This document shows positions 33,343 through 42,386 of a DNA stretch of 64,000 nucleotides, in pieces. The DNA lies in NCBI GenBank assembly GCA_052379845.1, contig JBQTCF010000005.1; one strand, written 5' to 3'. The DNA is from Roseinatronobacter sp052379845. Lineage in GTDB: Bacteria; Pseudomonadota; Alphaproteobacteria; Rhodobacterales; Rhodobacteraceae. The stretch's first letter is position 1, and the number at the start of each line of letters is the position of its first letter. The position numbers and the translations under genes were made by a program. Below the pieces are notes generated by a model. That model had not been told where the DNA came from and did not search any database. It saw only the letters and a list, made by a program, of their open reading frames with translations.

Positions 33343-34848
33343 TCAGTTCACAAAAATTTCCCAACCATCGGCGCGGTCTGCGGGTCGCGGCTGGAAGGAA
33401 ATGTCCTTGGACACGCCCCAACCCATCTGGTGTTGCCACATAAAGGCGGCGGGTGCCTGATCTACCAAGGTGCGGATTGCGGCCTGCATCTTCAGCGCGC
33501 GTTCGTTCGCGTCGAATTCAGACCGTTCCGCGCCCAGCAATGCGTCCAGTTCCGCGTTGGAAAAGCGAATGCGCGGTGACCCGCCAGTGGCGAAATACTG
33601 GTGCAGCGCGCGCGACGGGTCGATCATGGACCCGCGCCCCATATAGTAGAAGGGCACATTGCCTTGCTGTACATTGGCCCAAAGGGTTGCCCATTCCGGT
33701 GTGTCCAGCGTCACGGTGAAACCTGCTTCTTCCAGCATGGGGACCATGGCTTCGGCAATCTGGCGGTCAGCGGTATAGCGGCCCACAGGGGTGGACAAGG
33801 TGACTTCCACCCCTTCGAGATTCACAGATTGCAACAAGGCGCGGGCCTTCGCGGGGTCGTATTCAAACGGCGTTGTGAAGTCGGGGTCAAAGCCGATCTG
33901 CCCTTCGCTGACAGGGCCGTGCAGAATTGTGGCCTGATCTTGCAAAATGGCCCGGACAATCGCTTCGCGGTTTATGGCATGGGCCACTGCCTGGCGCGCT
34001 TCCAGCACATCCCAGGGGTGGGTATTGGGCGACATGGCCAGAAACATCATTTCAACCGAATTGGTCGTGGCAATATCGGCATTGGGCAGGTCGCGCACAC
34101 GCTGCATCAGTTGCGGGGGCACCCCTTGGGCAATCTGCACTTCGCCATTGGCAAGGGCGGTCACGCGCTGTTCGGGTTCGGGCATAAGGCGATACATGAT
34201 CTGCGCGGGGTTGTTGGGGGCGGTCATCGGGTGGGCGTCATCGCGTTCGATGATCATGTGCTGGCCGATGCTGACCTCGACCATCTTGTAGGGGCCAGCG
34301 CCATAAGGGGCCTGACGGAACATGTCGTCGCCCAGTTCGTCAAACAACGCCTTGGACGTGACCTGCACACCGGCCAGATTGTCGGGCACCGTGGCGTCGG
34401 GGGTCCGTGTGGTGATGTGCACTGTCAGATCGTCAATGGCTTCTACATTGGTCCAGTCGCTGACAAGGAACGACTTGCCGGACCCCGGATTATTGGCCAT
34501 GTAGTCAATTGAATGCACGATGTCTGCGGCCAGCACGGGTTCCCCGTTATGGCGTGTCAATCCGGCGGGCAGGGTCACTTCCCATGTCAGGTCATCAATC
34601 GCGCGGACCGACTCGGCCAGATAGGGGACAAATTCGCCTGCGTCAAAATCATAGCGCGTCACGCAGCCATAGACCTGACACCAGACACTTCCCATAAGGA
34701 CGACCGGATCGGCATAAGGGTTATAGCCGGAAATGGTTTCGGTCGTGGCGATGGCGACACGCGCATCTGTGTAATCCTGTGCCGCTGCGGATACGGCTGC
34801 CGCGGCAAGGGCGGCCACGCTCAAGCTGGATAAAGCTGATATTCTCAT
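33343..34848 (-). CDS. Peptide-type ABC transporter substrate-binding protein
   Basis: A 501-residue exported protein of the DppA/OppA family 5. The signal peptide covers about residues 1-24 (MRISALSSLSVAALAAAAVS, cut after SAAAQ). The domain starts with YTDARVAIATTETISGYNPY and contains YGAGPYKMVE and the conserved ...RQAVAHAINREAIV segment. Start 34848 has GGGA at a good distance; 34857 and 34884 are less likely. The ligand could be a peptide, an opine or a modified amino acid; the gamma-glutamyltransferase gene nearby hints at a gamma-glutamyl compound. Confidence 0.92.
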   Translation of the reverse strand: MRISALSSLSVAALAAAAVSAAAQDYTDARVAIATTETISGYNPYADPVVLMGSVWCQVYGCVTRYDFDAGEFVPYLAESVRAIDDLTWEVTLPAGLTRHNGEPVLAADIVHSIDYMANNPGSGKSFLVSDWTNVEAIDDLTVHITTRTPDATVPDNLAGVQVTSKALFDELGDDMFRQAPYGAGPYKMVEVSIGQHMIIERDDAHPMTAPNNPAQIMYRLMPEPEQRVTALANGEVQIAQGVPPQLMQRVRDLPNADIATTNSVEMMFLAMSPNTHPWDVLEARQAVAHAINREAIVRAILQDQATILHGPVSEGQIGFDPDFTTPFEYDPAKARALLQSVNLEGVEVTLSTPVGRYTADRQIAEAMVPMLEEAGFTVTLDTPEWATLWANVQQGNVPFYYMGRGSMIDPSRALHQYFATGGSPRIRFSNAELDALLGAERSEFDANERALKMQAAIRTLVDQAPAAFMWQHQMGWGVSKDISFQPRPADRADGWEIFVN

Positions 34849-34934
34849 CTTGGTCATCCCGTTTGGGGCCAGTCGTTCAGACAAGGCGTTTGCATATTCG
34901 GTAACCGTTGGTCGATTTTTGCACGGTCCTTGTA

Positions 34935-34952
34935 TAAGTGAACGTTTACTTA
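34935..34952. promoter_or_regulatory. TetR-type operator palindrome
   Basis: TAAGTGAACGTTTACTTA is an 18-base palindrome with a single mismatched pair, in the promoter region between the importer operon and the divergent TetR gene. Its size, symmetry and place fit a binding site of the adjacent TetR protein controlling both directions. Confidence 0.6.
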
Positions 34953-35064
34953 CCTTATGGGAAGCGATAAAACCAAATCATCAAGACGATGCCGCAGGTC
35001 GCCGCCACATTGACCATGAATTAGACAAAGCGCCTTACTTCTGCGCAAAACTGGGACAGAAGCG

Positions 35065-35706
35065 TTGGAAAGCACAACAATAGACAGGGAACTTGATTCG
35101 GCCCCCGGTGTTCCGGAACGGTTGGTGATGGCAGGCACGGCAGAATTCGTGCGTCACGGGTTTCAAGGCGCCAGCATTTCAACCATTGTGGGGGCCGCCA
35201 ATTGCAATGTGCGCATGGTGTATCACTACTTTGGCAACAAGCTGGGCCTGTATCGGGCCTGTATCGCGCGCGCCTACGGGCATTTGCGCGACGCCGAGGC
35301 GCAGGCCGGTTTCTGGAACGCCCCCCCGCGCGATGCGATTGCGGAACTGGTGCGCTTCACCTTTGACTATATGCTGAACTATCCTGAATTTCAGGGCCTG
35401 ATGCGCGTTGAGAATATGGCCGATGGGCAGCATGTGCGCGAAGTGGGCAGTGTGAATGACCGCGCGGCCAGTCTTTTCGGGCGCATGAACACAGTGTTGG
35501 ATAACGGGCTGCGCGATGGCAGTTTTCAGCACCGGCCGGATGCGGGGGCGCTGTATCTGTCCATCCTTGGGTTATGCACCATCCACATTGCCAACCGCCA
35601 TACGATGCAGGTTGTCATGGGGCGGGATCTGGCATGCGCTGATTTTCTGGTCCCCCGGCGTGAAGAAGTTGTGCGTATCGTTCTGGCGTCGCTGGGGGCG
35701 TCGTGA
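35065..35706 (+). CDS. TetR-family transcriptional regulator
   Basis: A 213-residue regulator. The N-terminal helix-turn-helix is seen at about residues 18-62 (MAGTAEFVRHGFQGASISTI, then VRMVYHYFGNKLGLYRACI), including the recognition-helix YHYFGNK typical of TetR. The C-terminal helical domain binds an unknown ligand. TTG at 35065 is chosen because later ATGs would cut into the first helix of the DNA-binding domain; this start is not certain. It is divergent from the peptide importer and overlaps the gamma-glutamyltransferase gene by 4 bases. Confidence 0.9.
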   Translation: MESTTIDRELDSAPGVPERLVMAGTAEFVRHGFQGASISTIVGAANCNVRMVYHYFGNKLGLYRACIARAYGHLRDAEAQAGFWNAPPRDAIAELVRFTFDYMLNYPEFQGLMRVENMADGQHVREVGSVNDRAASLFGRMNTVLDNGLRDGSFQHRPDAGALYLSILGLCTIHIANRHTMQVVMGRDLACADFLVPRREEVVRIVLASLGAS

Positions 35707-37229
35707 CAGGCGCGGTTACAACCCCGCATCCGTTAGCGACCGAGGCGGGCATGCAGGTGTTGCGCGCTGGCGGCACCGCACCAGAAGCGCTGATTGCTGC
35801 GGGCGCGGTGCTGGCGGTGGTCATGCCGCATTTTTGCGGTCTGGGCGGCGATGCGGTGTGGCTGGTTGCCAGTCCCAAAGGCGGCGCGCGCAGTTTTCTG
35901 GCCATTGGCCAGGGGCTGGATCGTCCGTTTCCCGCGCGCCCCGTTCCGCTGCGGGGGCCAGACTCGATCCTGACAAGTGCGGCTGTTGTGGCAGGCTGGG
36001 ATCATGCGTTCGGCTATGCGCGCGCACAACTGGGGGGGCGTGCCAAATGGCAGGATTTGCTTGCCCCTGCCATCGCCCATGCCGAGGCAGGGTTTCCCGT
36101 CACCCCGTCACAGGAATTCTGGGCGCGGTTCAGGGCGGCAGAGCTGCCGACATGGCACGGTTTCGCCCCCATCTTCCTGCAGGATGGCCAGCCCCCTTGC
36201 GCAGGTGCCCCGCTGCGCCAGCCCGAACTGGCCCGCAGCTTGCGTGAAATTGCCCAAGATGGCGCGCAGGCGTTTTATCATGGGGCCCTGTCGCAGCGCA
36301 TTGTTGACGGGTTGCGCGCTTCAGGGGCCGTCATATCGCGGGCGGATCTGGCGCGCACAACCTGCCGCGATGCACGGCCCCTGTCGCTGCCGTATCGCGG
36401 TCTGGACCTTCTGGCGCCGCCGCCGCCCACGCAGGGGCTGACAACCCTGCAGATCATGGGCCAGCTAGCCGCGGTGGACATGGGCAGCCTTCAGGCAGGC
36501 AGCGCAGATCACATCCATTATTGTGTGGAGGCCGTGAAACGTGCCTTCTTGCAGCGCCACCGCATTGCAGACCCGGCTTTTCATACGGTGGATGCGGCCC
36601 ACAGCCTTGCGCCCGATACACTGACTGCGCTGGCCAAAGATATTTCGCTACAAAAGGCTATGCCATGGCCCCATATCTGGCAACATGGCGATACTGTGTT
36701 TCTGGGCGCGATTGATGCGGCGGGCACTGCGGCCAGCGTGTTGCAAAGCATATATTTCGACTGGGGCAGTGGTGTCGTGGCGGGGGAAACGGGCATCCTG
36801 TGGCAAAATCGCGGCGCGGCATTCAGCCATGATCCTGCGCATGTCAACGCATTTGCGCCGGGAAAACTGCCGTTCTACACGTTGAATCCGGGCATTGCCC
36901 TTCAGGCGGGGGTGCCGAAACTTGTCTATGGCACGCAAGGGGCAGACGGGCAGCCCCAAACGCTGGCCATGCTGTTGACGCGCCTGATTGATTTCGGCCA
37001 AGCCCCGGCACAGGCGCTGGCCGGTCCGCGTTTCCTGCTGGGGCGCACCTTTTCGGACAGCCGCGACAGCCTGAAGCTGGAAGGCGATGTGGGCGCGTCC
37101 ATCTGCGCTGATCTTGCTGCGCGCGGGCATGCGATCAGCATGATCGCGGCACAAAGCCCGATGGCAGGGTTGGCCGGGGTGGTCCAGAACGGACCTGACG
37201 GGCCTGCGGCATGGCCTGACCCGCGCTAA
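35703..37229 (+). CDS. Gamma-glutamyltransferase family protein
   Basis: A 508-residue Ntn-hydrolase of the GGT family. The expected nucleophile is Thr331 in HGDTVFLGAID, aligned with the TTHYSVVD start of the small subunit in E. coli GGT, where the precursor cuts itself. Other signatures are GGTAPEALIAAGAVLAV, CGLGGD, VVAGETGILWQNRGAAFS and YGTQGADGQPQ in place of the usual GSPGG. It has no signal peptide, so it may act in the cytoplasm. The altered oxyanion-loop sequence suggests a non-glutathione substrate. It starts with GTG overlapping the TetR stop. Confidence 0.85.
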   Translation: MTGAVTTPHPLATEAGMQVLRAGGTAPEALIAAGAVLAVVMPHFCGLGGDAVWLVASPKGGARSFLAIGQGLDRPFPARPVPLRGPDSILTSAAVVAGWDHAFGYARAQLGGRAKWQDLLAPAIAHAEAGFPVTPSQEFWARFRAAELPTWHGFAPIFLQDGQPPCAGAPLRQPELARSLREIAQDGAQAFYHGALSQRIVDGLRASGAVISRADLARTTCRDARPLSLPYRGLDLLAPPPPTQGLTTLQIMGQLAAVDMGSLQAGSADHIHYCVEAVKRAFLQRHRIADPAFHTVDAAHSLAPDTLTALAKDISLQKAMPWPHIWQHGDTVFLGAIDAAGTAASVLQSIYFDWGSGVVAGETGILWQNRGAAFSHDPAHVNAFAPGKLPFYTLNPGIALQAGVPKLVYGTQGADGQPQTLAMLLTRLIDFGQAPAQALAGPRFLLGRTFSDSRDSLKLEGDVGASICADLAARGHAISMIAAQSPMAGLAGVVQNGPDGPAAWPDPR

Positions 37230-37240
37230 CCTTATGTTGT

Positions 37241-37291
37241 AGCATGTCTTTTTGCGCAAAACCGGTTCCCACTTTTGCGCGACATGCTCTA
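37241..37291 (+). repeat. Dispersed palindromic intergenic repeat, copy B
   Basis: AGCATGTC (37241-37248) pairs with GACATGCT (37281-37288), and inside it GCGCAAAA (37254-37261) pairs with TTTTGCGC (37273-37280). The loop and 3' arm hold AAAACCGGTTCCCACTTTTG, identical to copy A near 24972. It lies between converging genes, where it may also end transcription. Confidence 0.75.
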
Positions 37292-37303
37292 ATGCTGCGC
37301 GCG

Positions 37304-38362
37304 TCAGGGCGCAGCCAGATTGCCGATGACCTGCAAAAAAACCTGCGCCGTGTCGGTCCAGTCTGGCAATGTTGCCCCGGCCCGCTGGCTTTTGCGCGAC
37401 AGCGCATCATGCAGGCCCGCATCCGTCAGCAGGTCGCGCAGGGCCTGCGCGAAGGCATCAGCATCATCCGGGGGGACCAGAAGCCCCGCCCCCCGCATCG
37501 TTTCAGGCACCGCGCCTGCGGCACAGGTGACAATCGGCAGGCCATGAAGCTGCGCCTCGCTGATGACCATGCCATAACCTTCATACCGTGTGGCCAGCGC
37601 AAACATATGCGCGCGGTTATAGTAGTCTGACAACGCCTGTGGGGGCATCCCGGCTTGGAACCGGACGCGGTTGCGCAGGCCCAGATCATCGCGCACCCCT
37701 TTCAGCCGGGCCAGCAATGCATCATCCTGCACCGCCCCCACGATGACTGACTGCCAGTCAAGATCCGCAATCCGGCCAAGCGCGCGCATCAGCACATCAT
37801 GGCCTTTGCGTTCGCAAATCAGGCCAACTGTCAGAATAAGTGGCGGGTCATCCTTGCGCGGGACGGGCAGGGCGGGGGCTGCGCGGTCAAAACCGGGCGG
37901 GGCTATGGTGACGCGCGCGCCGTCAACGCCGAATTGCTGGGCCAGAATTTCCTTGATATGCCCTGACGGCACAATGACATGTGCAGCATGGCGCAAATTC
38001 GCGCCCTCGCGGGCCATCAATTCCGCAGCACGCGCTTGGGGAAGCCCCGTTTCCAGCCCAAGCGGATGGTGCAACATGACAATCACGCGCCGGTCCAATG
38101 CGGCCACATCACGGGTTTGCATCGCCCCGAAGGCCAGCCCGTCAATGATGACCGGCATATGCGGTGGCAATCCGCGCAACAGCGCCAATGTGGCCGCAGT
38201 ATCATGGGCGTCAGGCGCCGGCCAGCTTGCGGGCAGGGCCAGATGGCGCACGGGCTGGCCCAGAGCGCGCAGGGTTTCAATCACGCGGCGGTCATATTGC
38301 GTGCCACCACTGCGCGCCTGAATGTCGCCGGGCAGCGCGAAGGCAATTTCCGCCACACTCAT
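37304..38362 (-). CDS. Family 4 glycosyltransferase
   Basis: A 352-residue GT-B glycosyltransferase. The C-terminal nucleotide-sugar domain shows ILTVGLICERKGHDVLMRAL, YNRAHMFALATRYEGYGMVI and the following SEAQLHGLPIVTCAAGAVPE, the GT4 signature. The start at 38362 overlaps the stop of the OpgG-like gene. Being coupled to two glucan genes, it may decorate or prime the same glucan. Its sugar donor is unknown. GT4 genes are not part of described opg operons. Confidence 0.88.
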   Translation of the reverse strand: MSVAEIAFALPGDIQARSGGTQYDRRVIETLRALGQPVRHLALPASWPAPDAHDTAATLALLRGLPPHMPVIIDGLAFGAMQTRDVAALDRRVIVMLHHPLGLETGLPQARAAELMAREGANLRHAAHVIVPSGHIKEILAQQFGVDGARVTIAPPGFDRAAPALPVPRKDDPPLILTVGLICERKGHDVLMRALGRIADLDWQSVIVGAVQDDALLARLKGVRDDLGLRNRVRFQAGMPPQALSDYYNRAHMFALATRYEGYGMVISEAQLHGLPIVTCAAGAVPETMRGAGLLVPPDDADAFAQALRDLLTDAGLHDALSRKSQRAGATLPDWTDTAQVFLQVIGNLAAP

Positions 38363-39918
38363 ACGCCGCCCCCATGGCTGCGCGTCCAGCGGTGCAACCA
38401 CACTGGCGCCAGCAGCGCCCCCGATGGCACGCGCAGGCGCAACCGCAGTTCTGCAACTGTCATGTCAGGGGGTGGTGTAAAGACGAAACTGGCCCGCCAC
38501 GCCCCGTTTTCTTCGCGCAACGGGTAGAAGGCGGCACCTGTAATATGCTGCGTTGCCGCGTCCGATCCGAAATCAAGCTGGGCTTGCGTGTAATCTGCGC
38601 TGTCCCCTGTGCCGGAGGCGGGCGTGAAGTCCAGAACAAAAAGCCGCCCTTCGGCTGCGTTTGGTTCAATCCCTGACGCGCTGCGCAGCGGCAGCAGCGG
38701 ATAATCCTGCGCGGGCAATGCAGCAGGGCCGGGGGCGCACCAGTCCAGCCTGTAGGCGAAGCGGTGTTCGCCGGGTTCCAGCGCGGTACGGGGGCGCCAG
38801 AAGGCCACGATGTTATCGGCAAATTCATTCGGTGTTGGAATTTCCAGCAGCGTGACCGCCCCCGCCCCCCAATCGCCCAAGGGGGTGACCCATGCAGACG
38901 GACGACGGTGATAGGCCCCTTCCTGATCGCGGAAATGGCTGAACTGAACGGGCATCTGCATCAACCCGAACCCGCGGGGGGCGGTATCCGCGAAAGCGGA
39001 CATTTGCACCTGCGCGGGGTTGGCAAGCGGACGCCACAGCCGTTCGCCTGCGCCATTATCCATCACCAGAACATCGCTGTCATGCACAGCGGGGCGGAAA
39101 TCATCAACTGCGGCGGGGCCAAGGTCGTTATGCTGGAACATGGATGTCAGGGGCGCAATGCCCGCATCGTCAATGCGGGTGCGCGCGAACAGATGCAAGC
39201 TGCACTCCATGGTTGTGGTGTCGCCCGGTGTCAGTGTCGCAATCAGGGCCGCTGCACAGCGCGGGCTGTCCACAAGGCAGCCGAACTGCAGGCTGGACCC
39301 GCTGTCAAACACCGCGATATGGCGCGTGACGGGAAATTCCTCGGGTTCGGGGCCGCCAGTGCCAAGCGCCAGCGCGCGCGCCGACAGGCCATAGACCGTG
39401 CCCTTGGCCAGCGCGCGGAAGTAACTGGCCCCCTGCAGCACAAGCACTTCGTCCCATATGCCCGGCCGGTTTAGCTGATGGCGCAGCCGCAGCCCTGAAA
39501 ACCCCATATCCGGCAGGACGCCTGCTTGCGGGGGCGGGGTGAAATAGCGCGGGTCATAGTCAAACAGTTGCGCGGAAAATACCGTGTCATGGTCCGGCAG
39601 GTCAATATTCACAGGGTCGCGGAACAACCAGCCCGGCGGCAGCAGATCGGCCATGAAATGCGGCCCCAGCGCCAGATCAGCAGCATACCCGCGACGGGGC
39701 CGGATGCCGCGATAGCTGTCATATGTCAATGCCGCGAAAGGCGGGTTCAGCACTTGCGGGCGCGGCGCATAGGGGGATGCCGCCAGATGGCGGGCAGCGT
39801 CAATCATGGCCTGCGGGTCTGGCAGGGGGGCCGGTGCCTCTGCCAGCGCCGCAGATGACGACAGCACAGGCCCCAGCGCAGCCGCGCACACCCCGTTCAG
39901 AAAATCACGTCTGTTCAT
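38359..39918 (-). CDS. OpgG/MdoG-like periplasmic glucan biosynthesis protein
   Basis: A 519-residue exported protein of the OpgG/OpgD family, needed to form the backbone of osmoregulated periplasmic glucans. The N-terminus MNRRDFLNGVCAAALG is a Tat-type signal (RRDFL). The family core is present: ALTYDSYRGIRPR near residue 65, LFDYDPRYF, FQHNDLGPAAVDDFRPAVHD and GDWGAGAVTLLEIPT. It overlaps both neighbours by 4 bases and pairs with the OpgH-like gene upstream. Tat export makes it closer to OpgD than to OpgG. Confidence 0.9.
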   Translation of the reverse strand: MNRRDFLNGVCAAALGPVLSSSAALAEAPAPLPDPQAMIDAARHLAASPYAPRPQVLNPPFAALTYDSYRGIRPRRGYAADLALGPHFMADLLPPGWLFRDPVNIDLPDHDTVFSAQLFDYDPRYFTPPPQAGVLPDMGFSGLRLRHQLNRPGIWDEVLVLQGASYFRALAKGTVYGLSARALALGTGGPEPEEFPVTRHIAVFDSGSSLQFGCLVDSPRCAAALIATLTPGDTTTMECSLHLFARTRIDDAGIAPLTSMFQHNDLGPAAVDDFRPAVHDSDVLVMDNGAGERLWRPLANPAQVQMSAFADTAPRGFGLMQMPVQFSHFRDQEGAYHRRPSAWVTPLGDWGAGAVTLLEIPTPNEFADNIVAFWRPRTALEPGEHRFAYRLDWCAPGPAALPAQDYPLLPLRSASGIEPNAAEGRLFVLDFTPASGTGDSADYTQAQLDFGSDAATQHITGAAFYPLREENGAWRASFVFTPPPDMTVAELRLRLRVPSGALLAPVWLHRWTRSHGGGV

Positions 39919-42386
39919 GCGGCATTCATCCTTTGCGTCACGCGCCCCTGGTTGGTTTTGGCCGTATCCGGCGCGCGTAAAACCACCATGCTGTAGGTCA
40001 TGATACCCGCGCGGTAGGCTTGCGTCAGGGCATTGCCGCCCACCATATTGGCAAATATCGCAAACCGCGACAGGCCCAGCCAGTCCGCGACCGGCCCCGC
40101 ATAGCGCAAGGCGTGGTCGCGCATGCGGTTCAGGCGCAGCAATGCGTTCAGGTCATGCGTGGCCAGCGATGTGTAGCCCAGCGCCTGCGCCTGCGCGATA
40201 AACGTGCTTTGTGCCGTCACATGGCCCAGACGCCACCCTTTGCGGAAGGTGCGCACAAGGGCGCGTTCGCGGGGCGACAGGTGGTCATCGGGGCGGGCCA
40301 GCATGTCATCCACCACAACCAGCACGCCCCCCGGTGCCAGATGGGACCGCGCCGCTTCCAGAAAACGCGCCGCGCTGTCAATATGGACATGGCTTTCGAT
40401 GGCCAAAACAAGGTCCGCGCGTGGCAGGTCCATGGGCTGCGTGAAATCTGACTGCACGAAGCGGCATTGCTGCTCCAGCCCCAGCGCGCGGGCATGCATC
40501 CGCCCCAGCCGGACCTGTTGCGCGCTTAGGGTAATGCCCGCCATTGACGTGTCGGGCCACAGCCGCGCCAGATGAAACAGGCTGCCACCCACCCCGCACC
40601 CCAGATCACACACATGGTGCGGCGCGCGACCCAGCGCCGCCAGCGCGGCATTGGCAATCAGGTCATTGGCATGCGCGGCGGCCGCTTGCGTGCAGGTGAT
40701 CCCCTGTGCCCAAAGCGGGCGATGGATGGCCAGCGCCGCACCAGTGCCGCCAACCGCCAGAAAGCGTGCTGTGCTGGCATCGTAATAGCGCGCGACCGGA
40801 TCATCCCTGGCGGGGGCGTCAAGCCAGCCAATCAGCCACGGTGCAGCCAGCAGCGGCCCGACCACTGGCAGCACCATCGCCGCCGACAGCAGTGCGGTTG
40901 CGGGTGTGCCGATCATGACCTGCGGGGTCAGGACACTGGCCAGAATGGCCCCTGCGGCCAGCTGTTCCCCGCGCCCTGTAAACCGCGCTGCCCCACCCGC
41001 CTGACCAGAAGGTTGCCACCCCGCATCCTTGCCCGCCAGCAGCGCCAGCAAGAAGCCACTGCGCCGTAACATGCCGATGGGGGCAAAGAGCGTGGTCAAC
41101 CATAATTCTGCCACTAACGCCCGCCCCAAAACCCGCCTGCGCGCCGCCCGCCGCAACGCCCCGCGCCCAGCCGCAACACCCATGAATTTGGGCACCAGCA
41201 GCACCAGAAGCGCGCCCAGCAGCGACCAGACAGCCTGCGCGTTGGCATGAACCGCCCCTGACCCCATCAGCAAAACCAGCGCCAGCCAGATCGGGGCCGA
41301 CAGGTAGGAATGAATGCCTGCCAGAAAATGCAGGCGGCTGGCAGGGTGCAGGCCATGCCGGCCGATCAGGCGTATGTGTTGCAGATTGCCTTGTGCCCAG
41401 CGCCTGTCACGGCGCAGATGGCCGGACACGCTTTCGGGCGCGTCCTCGAAGCTGCCGCGCGCGTCGGGCGAAATGCACACGCCCCACCCGGCGGCACGCA
41501 TCAGGGCGGCTTCCACAAAATCATGGCTGAGCACCGGACCCCCGAAAGGGGGGCGCCCTGACAGCGGCGCCAGTTGCGCGACCATGGCGAAGGCGGCAAC
41601 CCGCAACAGCGCGTTGTGGCCCCAGTAATTGCCCGCATCACCGCTTAAATGCGCCAGACCATGTGCAAAAACTGGCCCGCACAGGCGCGCCGACAGCCGC
41701 TGCATGGCCGCAATCCGGCTGTGCCCCGGACGCAGGGCGATTGCCGCCTGAACAAGGCCAAGTTGCGGGTCTGCTGCCATTGCGGCGCGCATTTGCGCCA
41801 GCCGCGCAGCACTGAAGCCGCTATCTGCGTCCAGCACCAGCATGGTGTCAAACCGGTCCCCATGGGCCTTCAGCCAGTCATGCAGATTGCCGGGTTTACG
41901 TCCTTCGGGCGCGCTGCGATTGCGCCAGATGATGCGGGTGCTGAACGGGGCTAGCGCCGCCTTCTCGCGGTCCAGCGCTTTCGTGTCGGTTGTATCGGAC
42001 AGCACAAAAACGGTGCAGGATTGCGCTTGACCGGTGCGTTCCAGCCCTGCAATCAGCGCAGCGATGCGCCGCGCCAAGGGTTCGGGGGGTTCGCCGCATA
42101 CCAGCCATAAAATGGCGCATTGCGAAGTGGCGGGTTGCGGGGTGAATGGTGCGCCTGCCAAGGTGCCTGCAACCGGGGAAGTGCGCAGCACCCAAAACCC
42201 CGTAAGGGCCGTCACCGCCGCCGCTGACAGCCACAGCGCATTGACGCCAAACAGCGCCAGCGCCGCCCCCGCCAAGGCGGGATGTGTGGCTGCCATGTCC
42301 AGCCCGTTCCACAAAAGCGCACTTAACGCGCCCGCCACAGCAAGGCTGGCCAACAGATGCAGGCGGCGCGCGCGTGTCAGCGTCAT
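39915..42386 (-). CDS. OpgH-like glucan glucosyltransferase fused to a SAM methyltransferase
   Basis: An 823-residue fusion. Residues 1 to about 530 are a membrane glucosyltransferase of the OpgH/MdoH family: two N-terminal helices, a GT2 core with LVLDADSGF, GPVLSHDFVEAALMRAAGWG and the product-site motif RRDRRWAQGNLQH, then more helices. From about residue 530 a class I methyltransferase follows, starting ARYYDASTARFL, with the SAM site VCDLGCGVGG near residue 595 and CFA/tocopherol-methyltransferase-like sequence. Known OpgH proteins lack this domain. The frame is open throughout. The gene overlaps cytochrome b561 upstream and the OpgG-like gene downstream. Confidence 0.88.
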   Translation of the reverse strand: MTLTRARRLHLLASLAVAGALSALLWNGLDMAATHPALAGAALALFGVNALWLSAAAVTALTGFWVLRTSPVAGTLAGAPFTPQPATSQCAILWLVCGEPPEPLARRIAALIAGLERTGQAQSCTVFVLSDTTDTKALDREKAALAPFSTRIIWRNRSAPEGRKPGNLHDWLKAHGDRFDTMLVLDADSGFSAARLAQMRAAMAADPQLGLVQAAIALRPGHSRIAAMQRLSARLCGPVFAHGLAHLSGDAGNYWGHNALLRVAAFAMVAQLAPLSGRPPFGGPVLSHDFVEAALMRAAGWGVCISPDARGSFEDAPESVSGHLRRDRRWAQGNLQHIRLIGRHGLHPASRLHFLAGIHSYLSAPIWLALVLLMGSGAVHANAQAVWSLLGALLVLLVPKFMGVAAGRGALRRAARRRVLGRALVAELWLTTLFAPIGMLRRSGFLLALLAGKDAGWQPSGQAGGAARFTGRGEQLAAGAILASVLTPQVMIGTPATALLSAAMVLPVVGPLLAAPWLIGWLDAPARDDPVARYYDASTARFLAVGGTGAALAIHRPLWAQGITCTQAAAAHANDLIANAALAALGRAPHHVCDLGCGVGGSLFHLARLWPDTSMAGITLSAQQVRLGRMHARALGLEQQCRFVQSDFTQPMDLPRADLVLAIESHVHIDSAARFLEAARSHLAPGGVLVVVDDMLARPDDHLSPRERALVRTFRKGWRLGHVTAQSTFIAQAQALGYTSLATHDLNALLRLNRMRDHALRYAGPVADWLGLSRFAIFANMVGGNALTQAYRAGIMTYSMVVLRAPDTAKTNQGRVTQRMNAA

